Part shown: one piece after another, positions 35,089 to 44,958 of the stretch
Layout: each line of letters starts with the position of its first letter
Position numbering within the stretch: position 1 is the first letter of the stretch
NCBI GenBank assembly: GCA_024277285.1
Contig: JAJRVM010000083.1
Span: forward strand, 1 to 64,000
Length of the DNA: 64,000 bases
Direction: 5' to 3'
Source: Planctomycetota bacterium
GTDB lineage: Bacteria; Planctomycetota; Planctomycetia; Pirellulales; Pirellulaceae
Notes under the pieces: generated by a model
Database searches by the model: none
Told to the model about the DNA's origin: nothing
Seen by the model: the letters and a program-made list of their open reading frames with translations, nothing else
Program-made: the position numbers and the translations under genes

Positions 35089-37923
35089 ATGTCTGAAGCC
35101 CGCGATCGTAACACGGTACTGGGAATCTTGGCTGTTCAGCTCGATTTCGTTGCTCAGGACGTCATGCTTCGAGCGGCTCAGGACTGGCTCGATGATCGCA
35201 CTCGACCACTCGGCGACCTGTTGGTCGAGCGTAAATTGCTAACCACTCACCAGCGTCACTTGCTGGAACCGCTGGTGGACGAGTATCTTCAGCAGCACAC
35301 CGACGGCCGTTCGTTGAGTATCGACTCCGTGCCAGGCAGTCAGTCGATTCGCGCGGCACTTGAGACGCGTCAAACGGACCAACGCTTGGAAGCGACGGTT
35401 GATACCGACGAGCTGGGCGCGACGGCGGCGCCCAACGCGCTCGCCCCATCCGCCCGCGCAGCTGAGAGTGATGTTGCCGCGGATCGCCAGCCGAGCGAAA
35501 CGGATCCCAACAAGCCAGACGATCCGACTTGCCCGCTCGGCGGCCCAGCCGACCCAACCGGCACTAGCACGCGCACGGGCCAACAGGCGGGGAACCGCTT
35601 CATCATCGAGGGTCTGCATGCGATGGGTGGCCTAGGTGCGATCTACCGTGCCGAGGACCAGGAGTTTGGACGTGCCGTGGCTGTGAAAGAAATGCAAGCC
35701 CGGCATCGAGAGAACCCGACACTGCAATCGCGTTTTCTGTGGGAAGCCAAGATCAACGCTCGGCTGCAACACCCGGGGATAGTCCCCGTTTTCAGCCTCG
35801 GCAAGTTCGCCGACGGGCTGCCATTTTACGCAATGCGTTTTGTCGAGGGCGAGAGTTTTGACAAGGCGATTCAACGCTTCCATTCTGCGGCCACCGCCAA
35901 GAACGCGGGCCAGCGTGCGCTCGAGTTACGCAGATTGCTGGGACACTTCGTCGATCTGTGCAATGCAATGGCTTACGCGCACAGTCAAGGCATCATCCAC
36001 CGCGACTTGAAGCCGGCGAATGTCATGCTCGGCAAGTTTGGCGAAACGCTGCTGATCGACTGGGGACTGGCCAAGTCGATCCAGGACGACGGCGAAGCAA
36101 CGGTCGACCGTCTGAACGTTGCTCACGAGGACGACTCAGAGTTTACTCAGCTCGGTGCCGTCATCGGCACACCTGCCTACATGAGTCCCGAGCAAGCGCG
36201 CGGCGACGGCACGAAAGTGGGGCCGGCAGCCGACATCTACTCCCTTGGGGCCACGCTGTTCATATTGCTAACGGGCCGCCGCAGCGTCGCCAGCAAGAAC
36301 GTTACGGAGCTGTTGCAACGCGTCACCGAAGGGACCATCGAAGCGCCATCCGCAGTCAATTCCGACGTGCCTCGACCGCTGGAAGCCATCTGCCTGAAAG
36401 CCATGTCGCTATCGCCCGAAGACCGATACGATTCGGCCGGGGCATTGGCGGACGATATCGAGCGTTGGCTGGCAGACGAACCGACGCAAGCCTATGCCGA
36501 ACCACTGCGTGATCGTATCGGGCGCGCGATACGGCACCATCGTGCAGCCGTCACCGGACTGGCGGCGTTGATGCTGACGACCATTATTGCGTTGGGAATC
36601 TTCAATGCAGTGAGCCGGCATCAGAATCGGTTGCTACGCGAAGCGCGCGATACGGCTCAGGACAATTTGAACATCGCCAACTCGGAAAATGCGCGGGCGG
36701 AGCAGAACCTGGAGGACCTGCGACAAACAGCATTTGAACTGCAGTCGACTGCCGAAGGCGTACTCGCACGTACCCCTGGTGCCGAAGGGGAGCGCATGGC
36801 GATGACCGACTTGTTGGTGGAAGTTTGCGAGAAGATGCGCCGCCAGCGGCCCAACGACTCGGGTTTGCAACAGGACCTGGCCATGGCCTATCGCATCAAA
36901 GGCAACCTCCAACGCGTCTTCAATCATCGCGAAGCGGCAGAACAACTGTATCGCAAGTCCCTTGCTCTGACCGAAGACCTGGTAACCGCGGACCCGAACA
37001 ACCGACATAACCGTGATCGGCTGGCCGAGACGCTGCGCGAGCGATCGCATCTGTACAAATCGATTGGCGACCTGCAAAAAGCGATTGACGACTTGAGCCG
37101 CGCGAGCCAGATCGTCACGGAATTGCTGACCGATGACCCCACTAGCCCTGCCTATCGACGTACTGCGGCTACGATTCGTCAGAGCCTGGCGGATGTGCAG
37201 TTTGATTTCGGACTAGCCGACGCGGCGACCAGTAACATCGCGTTTGCGGTGACGACGCTTACAGCTTTAGTCGATGACCCTCACAGCATCCCCACCGACC
37301 AACCAGCGCTGCTATTGGCGCTGAACCGGCAGGGAGAGATGCTGCGGCAAGGGGGCGATCTGAAAGGGTCCACTAGTGCGTTGCAGATCGCTCTGAAGAA
37401 GGCACGCGACGCGAGCGGCGATGGTGACAACAATACCCAGCATTCACTGGCCCGCATCTTGCTGGACCTGGGCCAGACCGAAGCACTGGACCCGCAACAG
37501 CTTGACGATGCAAACCGCCGGTTCGATGAAGCGATCGCGATCTGGACACAGCTGTCCAAGGCTTTTCCTTCAATCGCTTTTTACCAACGCTACCGAATCG
37601 CCGCACTCACCGCACAAGCAGAATTGCGCATCAAGTCGGGAGATACCGAACAGGCGATCGCCACGCTCGAGCAATCTCGACAACAACTCGAACCGATCGT
37701 CAAGCAAGTGCCGAAGATCATCGCCTACCGGAGCACACTGGTAGATGTCCTGATTGGCATGGCGCACGCCGCGCTGGCCACCGGCAAAACCGATCACGCG
37801 AAGAGCTTGTATGCCGAAGCGATCGGACACATGGAACAGATCACCGCACAAACACCACAAAACGTTACGGCTCAACAGAAACTAGAACAACTGCGTGATG
37901 AACTCAAGGCAATCAGCCCGTGA
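35089..37923 (+). CDS. Membrane Ser/Thr protein kinase with TPR-rich C-terminal domain
   Basis: 944 aa. The start at 35089 is chosen because a G-rich ribosome site precedes it and the earlier frame is low in homology. Residues 1-60 form a helical region (LLVERKLLTTHQRHLLEPLV) common before planctomycete kinases. The kinase domain spans about 168-430: a glycine loop degenerate as AMGGLGAIY, lysine in VAVKEM, HRDLKPANVM near 304 and DWGLAK near 324 instead of DFG, with APE-like SPEQARG. One transmembrane helix (LAALMLTTIIALGIF, about 490-507) follows, then several TPR-like repeats to the end, probably periplasmic. Two small genes follow in the same direction. Confidence 0.92.
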   Translation: MSEARDRNTVLGILAVQLDFVAQDVMLRAAQDWLDDRTRPLGDLLVERKLLTTHQRHLLEPLVDEYLQQHTDGRSLSIDSVPGSQSIRAALETRQTDQRLEATVDTDELGATAAPNALAPSARAAESDVAADRQPSETDPNKPDDPTCPLGGPADPTGTSTRTGQQAGNRFIIEGLHAMGGLGAIYRAEDQEFGRAVAVKEMQARHRENPTLQSRFLWEAKINARLQHPGIVPVFSLGKFADGLPFYAMRFVEGESFDKAIQRFHSAATAKNAGQRALELRRLLGHFVDLCNAMAYAHSQGIIHRDLKPANVMLGKFGETLLIDWGLAKSIQDDGEATVDRLNVAHEDDSEFTQLGAVIGTPAYMSPEQARGDGTKVGPAADIYSLGATLFILLTGRRSVASKNVTELLQRVTEGTIEAPSAVNSDVPRPLEAICLKAMSLSPEDRYDSAGALADDIERWLADEPTQAYAEPLRDRIGRAIRHHRAAVTGLAALMLTTIIALGIFNAVSRHQNRLLREARDTAQDNLNIANSENARAEQNLEDLRQTAFELQSTAEGVLARTPGAEGERMAMTDLLVEVCEKMRRQRPNDSGLQQDLAMAYRIKGNLQRVFNHREAAEQLYRKSLALTEDLVTADPNNRHNRDRLAETLRERSHLYKSIGDLQKAIDDLSRASQIVTELLTDDPTSPAYRRTAATIRQSLADVQFDFGLADAATSNIAFAVTTLTALVDDPHSIPTDQPALLLALNRQGEMLRQGGDLKGSTSALQIALKKARDASGDGDNNTQHSLARILLDLGQTEALDPQQLDDANRRFDEAIAIWTQLSKAFPSIAFYQRYRIAALTAQAELRIKSGDTEQAIATLEQSRQQLEPIVKQVPKIIAYRSTLVDVLIGMAHAALATGKTDHAKSLYAEAIGHMEQITAQTPQNVTAQQKLEQLRDELKAISP

Positions 37924-38001
37924 AGTCACCGGCGCAACGTACGCAATTGCTGTTTTCCTGTTTTCCTGTTTTCGAAAACCACTGCTTGAAGGAGCCACAC
38001 G

Positions 38002-38349
38002 ATGGCCGCCCCTGTACTGAAAAACGATGAAACGTTGGCCGCGTCAATTGGTTTTGCGATTTACGCAGCTATCCCCGGCGACAATCTTCCCTCGAGCACC
38101 ACTCCTGGTAACGTGGAAGTTACACGCGACGGGGTTATTATTCCGGTCGTTTTCACTTGCATTCAAAGTTCGGCGTTAGTGTTGATCACGGAACCAAGCC
38201 GACTCTCGGAGAAGGAATCGAGGGGCACGGATGAGATCATCGTAATCATCAAGAACCCCACACCGTCTAATCCGGTCAAGATACCGATTATCTACACTGA
38301 ATCGTGCGGCAGAGCACCGTTTACGTACACGCCACCGGAGGCTGGCTAA
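38002..38349 (+). CDS. Small protein of unknown function behind the kinase
   Basis: 115 aa. AAGGAG is about 10 nt before the ATG. No signal peptide. The chain is beta-rich: GNVEVTRDGVIIPVVFTCIQS, SSALVLITEPS, then TDEIIVIIKNPTPSNPVKIPIIYT. It resembles an Ig-like or TIG-type sandwich in its strand pattern, but no family is recognised. It lies 78 bp after the kinase stop, and its stop overlaps the start of the next gene as TAATG, which supports both being real and translated together. It may be a substrate or partner of the kinase; that is inference from position only. Confidence 0.65.
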   Translation: MAAPVLKNDETLAASIGFAIYAAIPGDNLPSSTTPGNVEVTRDGVIIPVVFTCIQSSALVLITEPSRLSEKESRGTDEIIVIIKNPTPSNPVKIPIIYTESCGRAPFTYTPPEAG

Positions 38350-38567
38350 TGACCATGCCGCCGAGTGCCAAGACCTGGAGCATACTGGAAGATCCACCGG
38401 AGTATCCACTGGCCAATGTCTGGCGGCGGTTGCGTGTAGGCGAGCTCATTTACCTTTACTTGCTCCAAGACAAAGCCAAGATCCAAGTCTACATGACCTA
38501 CAACCTCGATGCGCCACTCACTTGGCCCGAGCAGAGACGCCGTTCTACCGTTCGAGCATCTCCATGA
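38349..38567 (+). CDS. Second small protein of unknown function, coupled to the first
   Basis: 72 aa. The ATG shares a base with the previous stop (TAATG). Sequence features: SILEDPPEYPLANVWRRLRV, ELIYLYLLQDKAKIQVYMTYN, then a basic tail with QRRRSTVRAS. No signal peptide, no transmembrane helix, no known family. The tail runs into DNA next to a family P repeat, so the C terminus may have been altered. Together with the preceding gene it forms a possible three-gene unit with the kinase. Confidence 0.5.
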   Translation: MTMPPSAKTWSILEDPPEYPLANVWRRLRVGELIYLYLLQDKAKIQVYMTYNLDAPLTWPEQRRRSTVRASP

Positions 38568-38624
38568 CGCAAGAACTGTTGGCGTGAACTTGCCGTAAGA
38601 AGGGCTGACGGTGGAGTACGGAAC

Positions 38625-38685
38625 GGGCCTTGGGCCGGTAGCTGACCAGCCGTGCCACCGACCGGGACAAGCCCGGCGGAGGGCT
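38625..38685 (-). repeat. Family P repeat, inverted copy
   Basis: GCCGGTAGCTGACCAGCCG, then CCGACCGGGACAAGCCCGGCGGAG, the reverse complement of the family P core. It occupies most of the gap before the glycosidase gene. Confidence 0.8.
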
Positions 38686-38785
38686 GTTTGCAACTTACGT
38701 TCAGCAGTGTTTACCAGCGGTTCCCTCCTTGAGTTGCTGCTCACGGCATCGATTTGCCAATACATTCACGCGGAGTCTTTGGATC

Positions 38786-41203
38786 ATGGAACATCGAACT
38801 CTTTTCGGTCGAATACTGACCGTCGTCATGTTGAGCTGTGGTTGGTCAACCGTCCACGCCAAAGACCTCGAACAGATTGAGCGCTGGGGAGTGTACGAAA
38901 TTGAACTGAAAGGCCCTCAAGAGGGCAATCCGTTTGTCGACGTTCAGCTCCTAGCGACATTTCGCCAGAAAGACCGTTCGATACAGGTGACCGGATTCTA
39001 CGACGGTCAGGGAATCTACCGGATTCGGTTCATGCCCGACACGCTTGGCCGATGGCAGTATGTGACCAAAAGCAATCGAACCGAACTGAGTGGCAAACAG
39101 GGCACCTTCGTGTGCACAAAACCTGGCCCCAAGAACCACGGCCCGGTGCGTGTCTGCAAGAAGTACTATTTCTGCTACAGCGATGGAACACCCTATTACC
39201 AGATCGGTACAACGTGTTATGCCTGGGCACATCAGGGAGACGCGCTGGAGAAACAAACGCTCAAGACGCTAGCCGCATCACCTTTCAACAAACTGCGGAT
39301 GTGCGTGTTCCCCAAGTCGTACACCTATAACCAGAACGAACCGAAGTACTATCCGTATGCTGGCAAGCCGCTCACGCATTGGGATTTCACACGTTTCAAC
39401 CCGGAGTTCTTTCGTCATTTCGAAAACCGCGTTCTGGATTTGCAGAAACTGGGAATCGAGGCCGACATCATCCTCTTCCACCCCTATGACCGATGGGGTT
39501 TTGAAAAAATGGATTCGCAATCGGACGATCGCTACCTGCGTTACGTCGTCGCACGGCTATCGGCCTATCGCAATGTCTGGTGGTCGATGGCCAACGAGTT
39601 TGATTTCATGAAGACCAAGAAGCTCGCCGATTGGGATCGGTTCTTCCAAATCGTGCGGGACAACGATCCTTATGGACACTTGCGCGGCATCCACAATGGT
39701 CGTGTATGGTACGACCACACCAAGCCATGGGTAACTCACGCGAGTATCCAAAGTGCCGGATTCGATAAAGCCATCGAACTGCGCCAAAAGTACGGCAAGC
39801 CGTGCGTCTTTGACGAATGTCGCTACGAAGGTGATGTCCCTCAGGGCTGGGGTAACCTCTCAGGTCGACAGATGGTCGATCATTTCTGGCGTGGCACGAT
39901 GGCCGGTTGTTACGTCGGTCATGGCGAAACCTACAAGCATCCCAAGGACATTCTCTGGTGGTCCAAGGGAGGCGTGCTGCACGGCAAGAGCCCAGAGCGG
40001 ATCGCGTTCTTGAAGCGGATCATGACGCGGGTCCCGTTCTACGACATGGTGCCACGGAAGCTCTCGTCAAACGCATCACTCTTGGAATTGCCCGGCAAGG
40101 AATACTTGATCTACTTCCGCAACCCAGGTTCAGAGACGATTCAGCTGAAAAGTACGGAACCATTCAAGGTCGACGCTATCGACACTTGGAACATGACAAC
40201 GATACCCTTGAGCGACGCGCGACCAGGCGAATTCACTTGCACCGCAGACCAACCAGCAATGCTGTTCCACCTTGCCCGCTACGCACCCAACGAGAAGCAT
40301 CGCCCCGAAGCGGTGGCGGTGGTCAGCCGGCGAGTTGGCCGCGTGCCGTTGAACATCGGCTTCTCAACACAATCCAAAGGGTCAATCCACTGGGATTTCG
40401 GCGATGGAACGACCAGTTCCTCCGCCACGACGACCCACCGGTACGACAAGGCTGGCACTTACGTCGCCACGTTGACAGTGACCAGCCAGCAGGGAGTTAG
40501 CGCGGTGTCACGTATCACCGTTTCTGCGGCCAGCCCGCCTGGAGCGCCCTTGGTACGTATCGGCTTCCCTGCCGGGCGCAATGACGACGTGATATTGCAC
40601 GGAGCCATCAAACGGACCAAAGATGGCGGCTTCGATTTCGGTGCGCAGGCGCCCTGGAAATGGTTGACGGTCGGCGACCAACCGCTCAAGTCCCTCGAGG
40701 GACTCAAGTCCTTCACAATAGCTGGCTGGATCCGACTCAAAGACTTGAAGACCGGCAATGGTGGGAATCGGATCGTGTTCAACCTGAACCGCGATCGAGC
40801 CGGTTTCGATCTGGTCCAATTGGCGGACGGGCGTCTACGGTTAGCCGTGAACCAGTGGCCCGACCAGACGCAGAACGACAGCTCGCCCCACCGAATCGTT
40901 GTCGGCAAGTGGATCTTCTTTGCCGTGACTTACGATGCCATCCGGCTGACCAGCAACGTGCATTGGTACTTCGGTGACAAATCGACTACCGCCATGTTGG
41001 ACCGCGTCACCAGCTTCAACCGTGGCCCCACCGATTCAAACAGCGGTGTGTTAGCCGTTGGCAACTACAACAAGACCCTCCACAGCAACGGCACCGATCG
41101 GCAACTACGCGGCCAACTGCGCGCATTGCAAATCTACGGTAGCCAATCCGATTCCGGCGCTGCCCTATCGATCGAAGACATCCGCAAGCTGCAGCACGAG
41201 TAG
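38786..41203 (+). CDS. Secreted DUF5060/DUF5605 glycosidase with PKD and LamG-like domains
   Basis: 805 aa. GGAG lies about 10 nt before the ATG, followed by signal peptide ([19 protein letters not shown]). Residues about 25-120 form the DUF5060 beta domain ([27 protein letters not shown]). The DUF5605 barrel spans about 130-430 with likely catalytic acids in [10 protein letters not shown] and [14 protein letters not shown] repeat ([10 protein letters not shown]) near 535 and a C-terminal LamG/concanavalin-like domain complete the protein. The barrel is related to apiosidase-type glycosidases, but its substrate is not known. Its end overlaps the convergent sulfatase gene by 39 bp. Confidence 0.88.
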   Translation: MEHRTLFGRILTVVMLSCGWSTVHAKDLEQIERWGVYEIELKGPQEGNPFVDVQLLATFRQKDRSIQVTGFYDGQGIYRIRFMPDTLGRWQYVTKSNRTELSGKQGTFVCTKPGPKNHGPVRVCKKYYFCYSDGTPYYQIGTTCYAWAHQGDALEKQTLKTLAASPFNKLRMCVFPKSYTYNQNEPKYYPYAGKPLTHWDFTRFNPEFFRHFENRVLDLQKLGIEADIILFHPYDRWGFEKMDSQSDDRYLRYVVARLSAYRNVWWSMANEFDFMKTKKLADWDRFFQIVRDNDPYGHLRGIHNGRVWYDHTKPWVTHASIQSAGFDKAIELRQKYGKPCVFDECRYEGDVPQGWGNLSGRQMVDHFWRGTMAGCYVGHGETYKHPKDILWWSKGGVLHGKSPERIAFLKRIMTRVPFYDMVPRKLSSNASLLELPGKEYLIYFRNPGSETIQLKSTEPFKVDAIDTWNMTTIPLSDARPGEFTCTADQPAMLFHLARYAPNEKHRPEAVAVVSRRVGRVPLNIGFSTQSKGSIHWDFGDGTTSSSATTTHRYDKAGTYVATLTVTSQQGVSAVSRITVSAASPPGAPLVRIGFPAGRNDDVILHGAIKRTKDGGFDFGAQAPWKWLTVGDQPLKSLEGLKSFTIAGWIRLKDLKTGNGGNRIVFNLNRDRAGFDLVQLADGRLRLAVNQWPDQTQNDSSPHRIVVGKWIFFAVTYDAIRLTSNVHWYFGDKSTTAMLDRVTSFNRGPTDSNSGVLAVGNYNKTLHSNGTDRQLRGQLRALQIYGSQSDSGAALSIEDIRKLQHE

Positions 41204-42532
41204 CCTGGTTAGCCGTTGGACGACGTCACGGTGCGTCGCGGCCAGGTTGGTTTTCTCGTCCGGATCGTGGCCAAGATCATACAGCCGCACGGCGGTGGTA
41301 TCCCATTGATGGACGGTGCGATACCGAGTGGTGTCGCTGCCGTGGCTGCGTAGCAGCAATTTCCAGTTCCCTTCGATACACCAGCGGTACTGGAGCGTGC
41401 GTGCCGGATCACCTGGCGTCATGTTGTGGATCGAGTAACTGGCGCCAAAAATTGCCGGGCGATTCTTTCGCTCAGCCGTATCCAGCAGGTCGATTCCAGG
41501 CAAGTTGTTCGGCGGCGCGATCTGGCATGCGTGCAATAGCGTCGGCAGAAGATCGATACTACTGGCCAGATCGAGCGAGCGGCCCGGATCGACCCTGCCG
41601 GGCCAGGAGATCATGATCGGTGTCCGGATCCCCATTTCGAAGGGCGATCCTTTGGAGCGTGGCGCATAGTCGTTCCACCAACCTTCGGGATTCTCCGCAC
41701 TCTTATCCACGGCGGCCCAGCCATTATCGCTTAGATAGATAATGATGGTGTTCTGGTCGAGCGAGCGTCGCTCCAGATGACTCATCAACTGGCCGCAAGT
41801 TTGATCGAACCAATCGCACATCGCAAAGTACTTGGCCACGTTGTCCGCGCGACCCGTCTTCTGATACTTCGCAAGAATCTCGGCCGGCGGCGTGTGAGGC
41901 GTGTGGGGCATGAACGGAGCGTACCAGACAAAAAACGGTTTCTGATTCGCGACCGCGCTATCGATAAACCGAGTGATGGGCTCAATGCCCTTGCGGCCAA
42001 TCGTCAAGCCAACGTCACCGTGCCTGCCACCGCGAGTGGGATCGCCGTGTGTCATGCCGTCTGTGAAACCGGCCGCCTCCCACGAGCCTTCCCACCACTT
42101 GCCTGACTGGAACGCGAGGTAGCCATGATCGACCAACAGGCGGATTAGGTTCGGGTGTTGATAGAACCGTTCTCGAACCGGTCGATCCTCGCGATCGCGC
42201 GCCAAACCTCGCACCGGACTGACGTCGTTGCCACACACGCCATGTTGTTGAGGGTAGAGCCCCGTTACGATCGAAGCTAGTGAAGGACGACAAAGAGGGG
42301 ACACGACATAGCCACGTGGAAAAACGATACTGCGTCGCGCCAACGCATCCAGATTGGGAGTTTCAATGACGCGGTGCCCCATGAAACCGTAGTCGCGCCA
42401 ACCCTGATCGTCCGAAAGGATCAAGACGATATTCGGACGCGACAAGCTCTCCAACGCGGTGGCAACCGCCGGCTGCGCACACCACAACAACAAAGTTACT
42501 AGAACAGCAAGGCAATTGGACGAACAGATCAT
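41165..42532 (-). CDS. S1-family sulfatase with CRPSL active-site variant
   Basis: 455 aa. The ATG at 42532 gives signal peptide [17 protein letters not shown]; an upstream TTG (42568) is less likely. [12 protein letters not shown] supplies metal ligands. The modification motif reads [16 protein letters not shown] near residue 81: the cysteine, proline and serine are kept, but the arginine of CxPSR is leucine. This form recurs in some planctomycete sulfatases and may still be matured, possibly less efficiently. IIYLSDNGW is also present. The 3' end overlaps the glycosidase gene on the other strand. Confidence 0.9.
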   Translation of the reverse strand: MICSSNCLAVLVTLLLWCAQPAVATALESLSRPNIVLILSDDQGWRDYGFMGHRVIETPNLDALARRSIVFPRGYVVSPLCRPSLASIVTGLYPQQHGVCGNDVSPVRGLARDREDRPVRERFYQHPNLIRLLVDHGYLAFQSGKWWEGSWEAAGFTDGMTHGDPTRGGRHGDVGLTIGRKGIEPITRFIDSAVANQKPFFVWYAPFMPHTPHTPPAEILAKYQKTGRADNVAKYFAMCDWFDQTCGQLMSHLERRSLDQNTIIIYLSDNGWAAVDKSAENPEGWWNDYAPRSKGSPFEMGIRTPIMISWPGRVDPGRSLDLASSIDLLPTLLHACQIAPPNNLPGIDLLDTAERKNRPAIFGASYSIHNMTPGDPARTLQYRWCIEGNWKLLLRSHGSDTTRYRTVHQWDTTAVRLYDLGHDPDEKTNLAATHRDVVQRLTRLLVLQLADVFDR

Positions 42533-42676
42533 TTCGGAGACTCGATTGAGATTCTGGTTATTGCACAAGACCTTCTGTCTTCTTCAGTTCCCCATGACGC
42601 AGTGTGCCACCGCACTCCGTGCGGTGAGATAAGAAACAAGTGTCACACGGCCCGCAGCTTCCCCCATGCGCACGGC

Positions 42677-43774
42677 TCACTTAGTGCTACCCTCCGACGT
42701 GCCGCTCCTTGGGACCAATTTGACTTGCCGCAGGATCATAAGCGTGCCGTCAAACTGTCCCACCGGTTTGAGCACAACCTGCTGCGCGCCGACGCCGAGC
42801 TTCACTTGCCCAATCTTCACGGCCTTACCGGTTTCACTCAAACCGATCTTGTCAACCTTGCCGGTAAGCTGCGTTTTGCCAACCTGCAACGTAAAGCGGT
42901 TAGCAGCTTGGCCGTCGGTGGCTGCTCCTTCAATCCACACGTCGTAGTCTCCCGGCTGGTCAACCTGTACTGGCCACGAGACCATTCCCTTGCAGCTGAA
43001 GTGACCGATCACGCCGCGGGCCGGCAAGTACATAATCTCGGGTCCCGCCGTCATGGCGTCAGCCGCGCGCAAGTTCAACGCACCATCGGTGGCTGGCTTC
43101 ACCGGCTTAATGGCGTCGTACAAGAAGCTGCGTGGTGTAATGTCACCCTTTTCAAGTACCGCCAAGTCCTTGAACATCGTGTGGTTCACAACGCCACTAT
43201 GCATCTGCAATGCGAAGACGCCGGCTCCTTGCCGGATCTTCTCGTCGTTCAAATCGGCCGTCTTGAAACCGTTGACGTGCACCGTCACACGTGGCCCCTT
43301 GGCGGCGATGATCATTTCATTCCATCCGCCTTCACGATAACAAAAAGCCTCTTGCTCCTTGGTCGGTTTCTGCAGCCAGCCACGTCCGTAGCTCTCGTAG
43401 ATACCACCGGTGCCACTGCCACACGGCCCAACTTGGATCTGTAGACCGTTCGTCTTGTCCGGCTCCTCCATTTTCGTACGAATGAAGAACCCACTGTCAC
43501 CACTAGAGCACTGAAATTTGAAACGCACTACAAAGTCCTGGTATTGCTGATCCGAAACCAAATGGCCATACAGTTTCGCTTTGTTCGAGCGACCAACATA
43601 GGCTCCGTCTTCAACCTTCCAATCGCCTTCGCCGTTCTTGTGCCAACCGGCTAGTGTCTTGCCGTCGGCGATCGACTTCCAAACCGGCTCACTTGCCCGC
43701 GTCGAAACATCGGACAGGCAAAAGGTCAAACTCAACACCGTCACAAAGAGGAGGGCAGGGTGGGCAAACTTCAT
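42677..43774 (-). CDS. Secreted DUF1080 protein with C-terminal beta domain
   Basis: 365 aa. GAGGA precedes the ATG at 43774 and a signal peptide follows (ALLFVTVLSLTFCLSDVS). One DUF1080 domain covers about residues 28-210 (WKSIADGKTLAGWHKNG, HMKx-like aromatic core). The last 120 residues (PGDYDVWIEGAATDG, GQFDGTLMILRQVKLVP) form a carbohydrate-binding-like beta sandwich. It lies 144 bp upstream of the sulfatase on the same strand, so the pair may be co-transcribed. It is likely a glycoside or 3-keto-glycoside hydrolase or binding protein. Confidence 0.87.
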   Translation of the reverse strand: MKFAHPALLFVTVLSLTFCLSDVSTRASEPVWKSIADGKTLAGWHKNGEGDWKVEDGAYVGRSNKAKLYGHLVSDQQYQDFVVRFKFQCSSGDSGFFIRTKMEEPDKTNGLQIQVGPCGSGTGGIYESYGRGWLQKPTKEQEAFCYREGGWNEMIIAAKGPRVTVHVNGFKTADLNDEKIRQGAGVFALQMHSGVVNHTMFKDLAVLEKGDITPRSFLYDAIKPVKPATDGALNLRAADAMTAGPEIMYLPARGVIGHFSCKGMVSWPVQVDQPGDYDVWIEGAATDGQAANRFTLQVGKTQLTGKVDKIGLSETGKAVKIGQVKLGVGAQQVVLKPVGQFDGTLMILRQVKLVPRSGTSEGSTK

Positions 43775-43971
43775 GGCATGTTCCTCGGTGATTATTCTGG
43801 ATGGCCCAAGGGCGGGGATGTCGATTGCGAGCCGAGCTCCGCTCGCCGCTACCACGTATCGTACCGCGACCTGTCGCGCCAACCAAGTAGGTTCCAGCCC
43901 CTCGCAGGTATCCGGCAAGTGCGAAGATCACGCCCCGAGGGCGAGCGTCCACGAGACCGCGGCACCAGCAG

Positions 43972-44811
43972 TTAGAGCCGCGTGCCACAGTATTTGCAGT
44001 AAACGGCATCCCGATCGTGCCCTTCGGCAGCACAATTCGGGCAAACCTGCGTGCCAACACCACGATGCGTGGCGGCGACCATTTCGGCCGAGAAGACGCC
44101 AATCGGAACGATAATAATGGCATACCCCAGAATCATCACGGCCGCGGCCAGAACCTGGCCCAGGATCGTTTGCGGCGCAATATCGCCGTAACCGACCGTA
44201 GTCATCGTCACAATAGCCCAATAGATACTGCGTGGGATACTGGTGAACCCGGTATCGGGCTGGGTCCCTTCGACCAAGTACATCACCGAACCGATAATCA
44301 CAATCACCGTCAGAATAAAGACCAGGAAGACGGTGATCCGCTCGCGCGTCTCGCGCAGCGCCATCAACAGCGCATGGGCTTCGCGGAGGTAGCGAGTGAG
44401 CTTGAAGACTCGGAAGATCCGCACGAGGCGCAAAGCACGGATGACGACCAACGATTGCGAACCAACAATGAAGAGGCTCAGATACGTCGGAATCACCGCC
44501 AGCAAATCGACGACCCCGTAGAAACTAAACACGTAACGCATAGGGCGACCGATGCAGGCAAGTCGCGCGATATATTCGATCGTGAACAGGATCGTAATCG
44601 CCCACTCGGCGATCATCAGCGGTCGCCGATATGCCTGGTTGATCGACTGCACGCTGTCAAGCATCACAATGATCACGCTCAGCACGATCACGACCAGCAG
44701 GATGACATCGAACGCCTTGCCGGCAGCCGTATCGGCCTCGAAAATCACCTCATGCATCCGCCGTTGCCACGGCGCAAGCGTCAGTTCATCTTGTCGTTTT
44801 TCAGGTCCCAT
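43972..44811 (-). CDS. Voltage-gated potassium channel with C-terminal zinc ribbon
   Basis: 279 aa, six transmembrane segments. The S4 sensor has the arginine ladder RALRLVRIFRVFKL. The selectivity filter is TMTTVGYGDI, between S5 and S6. After S6 a short tail holds CPNCAAEGHDRDAVYCKYCG, a four-cysteine zinc ribbon that could bind metal or assemble the tetramer. Start at 44811; a TTG at 44847 would add 12 residues. It lies beside an inverted-repeat element (44861-44955) in its upstream region. Confidence 0.92.
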   Translation of the reverse strand: MGPEKRQDELTLAPWQRRMHEVIFEADTAAGKAFDVILLVVIVLSVIIVMLDSVQSINQAYRRPLMIAEWAITILFTIEYIARLACIGRPMRYVFSFYGVVDLLAVIPTYLSLFIVGSQSLVVIRALRLVRIFRVFKLTRYLREAHALLMALRETRERITVFLVFILTVIVIIGSVMYLVEGTQPDTGFTSIPRSIYWAIVTMTTVGYGDIAPQTILGQVLAAAVMILGYAIIIVPIGVFSAEMVAATHRGVGTQVCPNCAAEGHDRDAVYCKYCGTRL

Positions 44812-44860
44812 AACAGGTCGAACGAATCTCCACCCGCCCGCTCTCAACGCTCCGATTCCA

Positions 44861-44955
44861 AGAACCTGTCACATAACCTGGTTAACGTGCAGGTGTTTGC
44901 GGTACTGGGTGACGCTGCCGGTAAGGACGCTGCCGGTAGTATTGTGACAGGTTCT
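44861..44955. repeat. 95-bp element with perfect 13-bp terminal inverted repeats
   Basis: AGAACCTGTCACA (44861-44873) and TGTGACAGGTTCT (44943-44955) are exact inverted copies. Inside, GACGCTGCCGGTA occurs twice in tandem (44911-44923 and 44926-44938, 15-bp period). It is too short for a transposase gene. A similar architecture lies at 34828-34921. Confidence 0.75.
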
Positions 44956-44958
44956 AAC

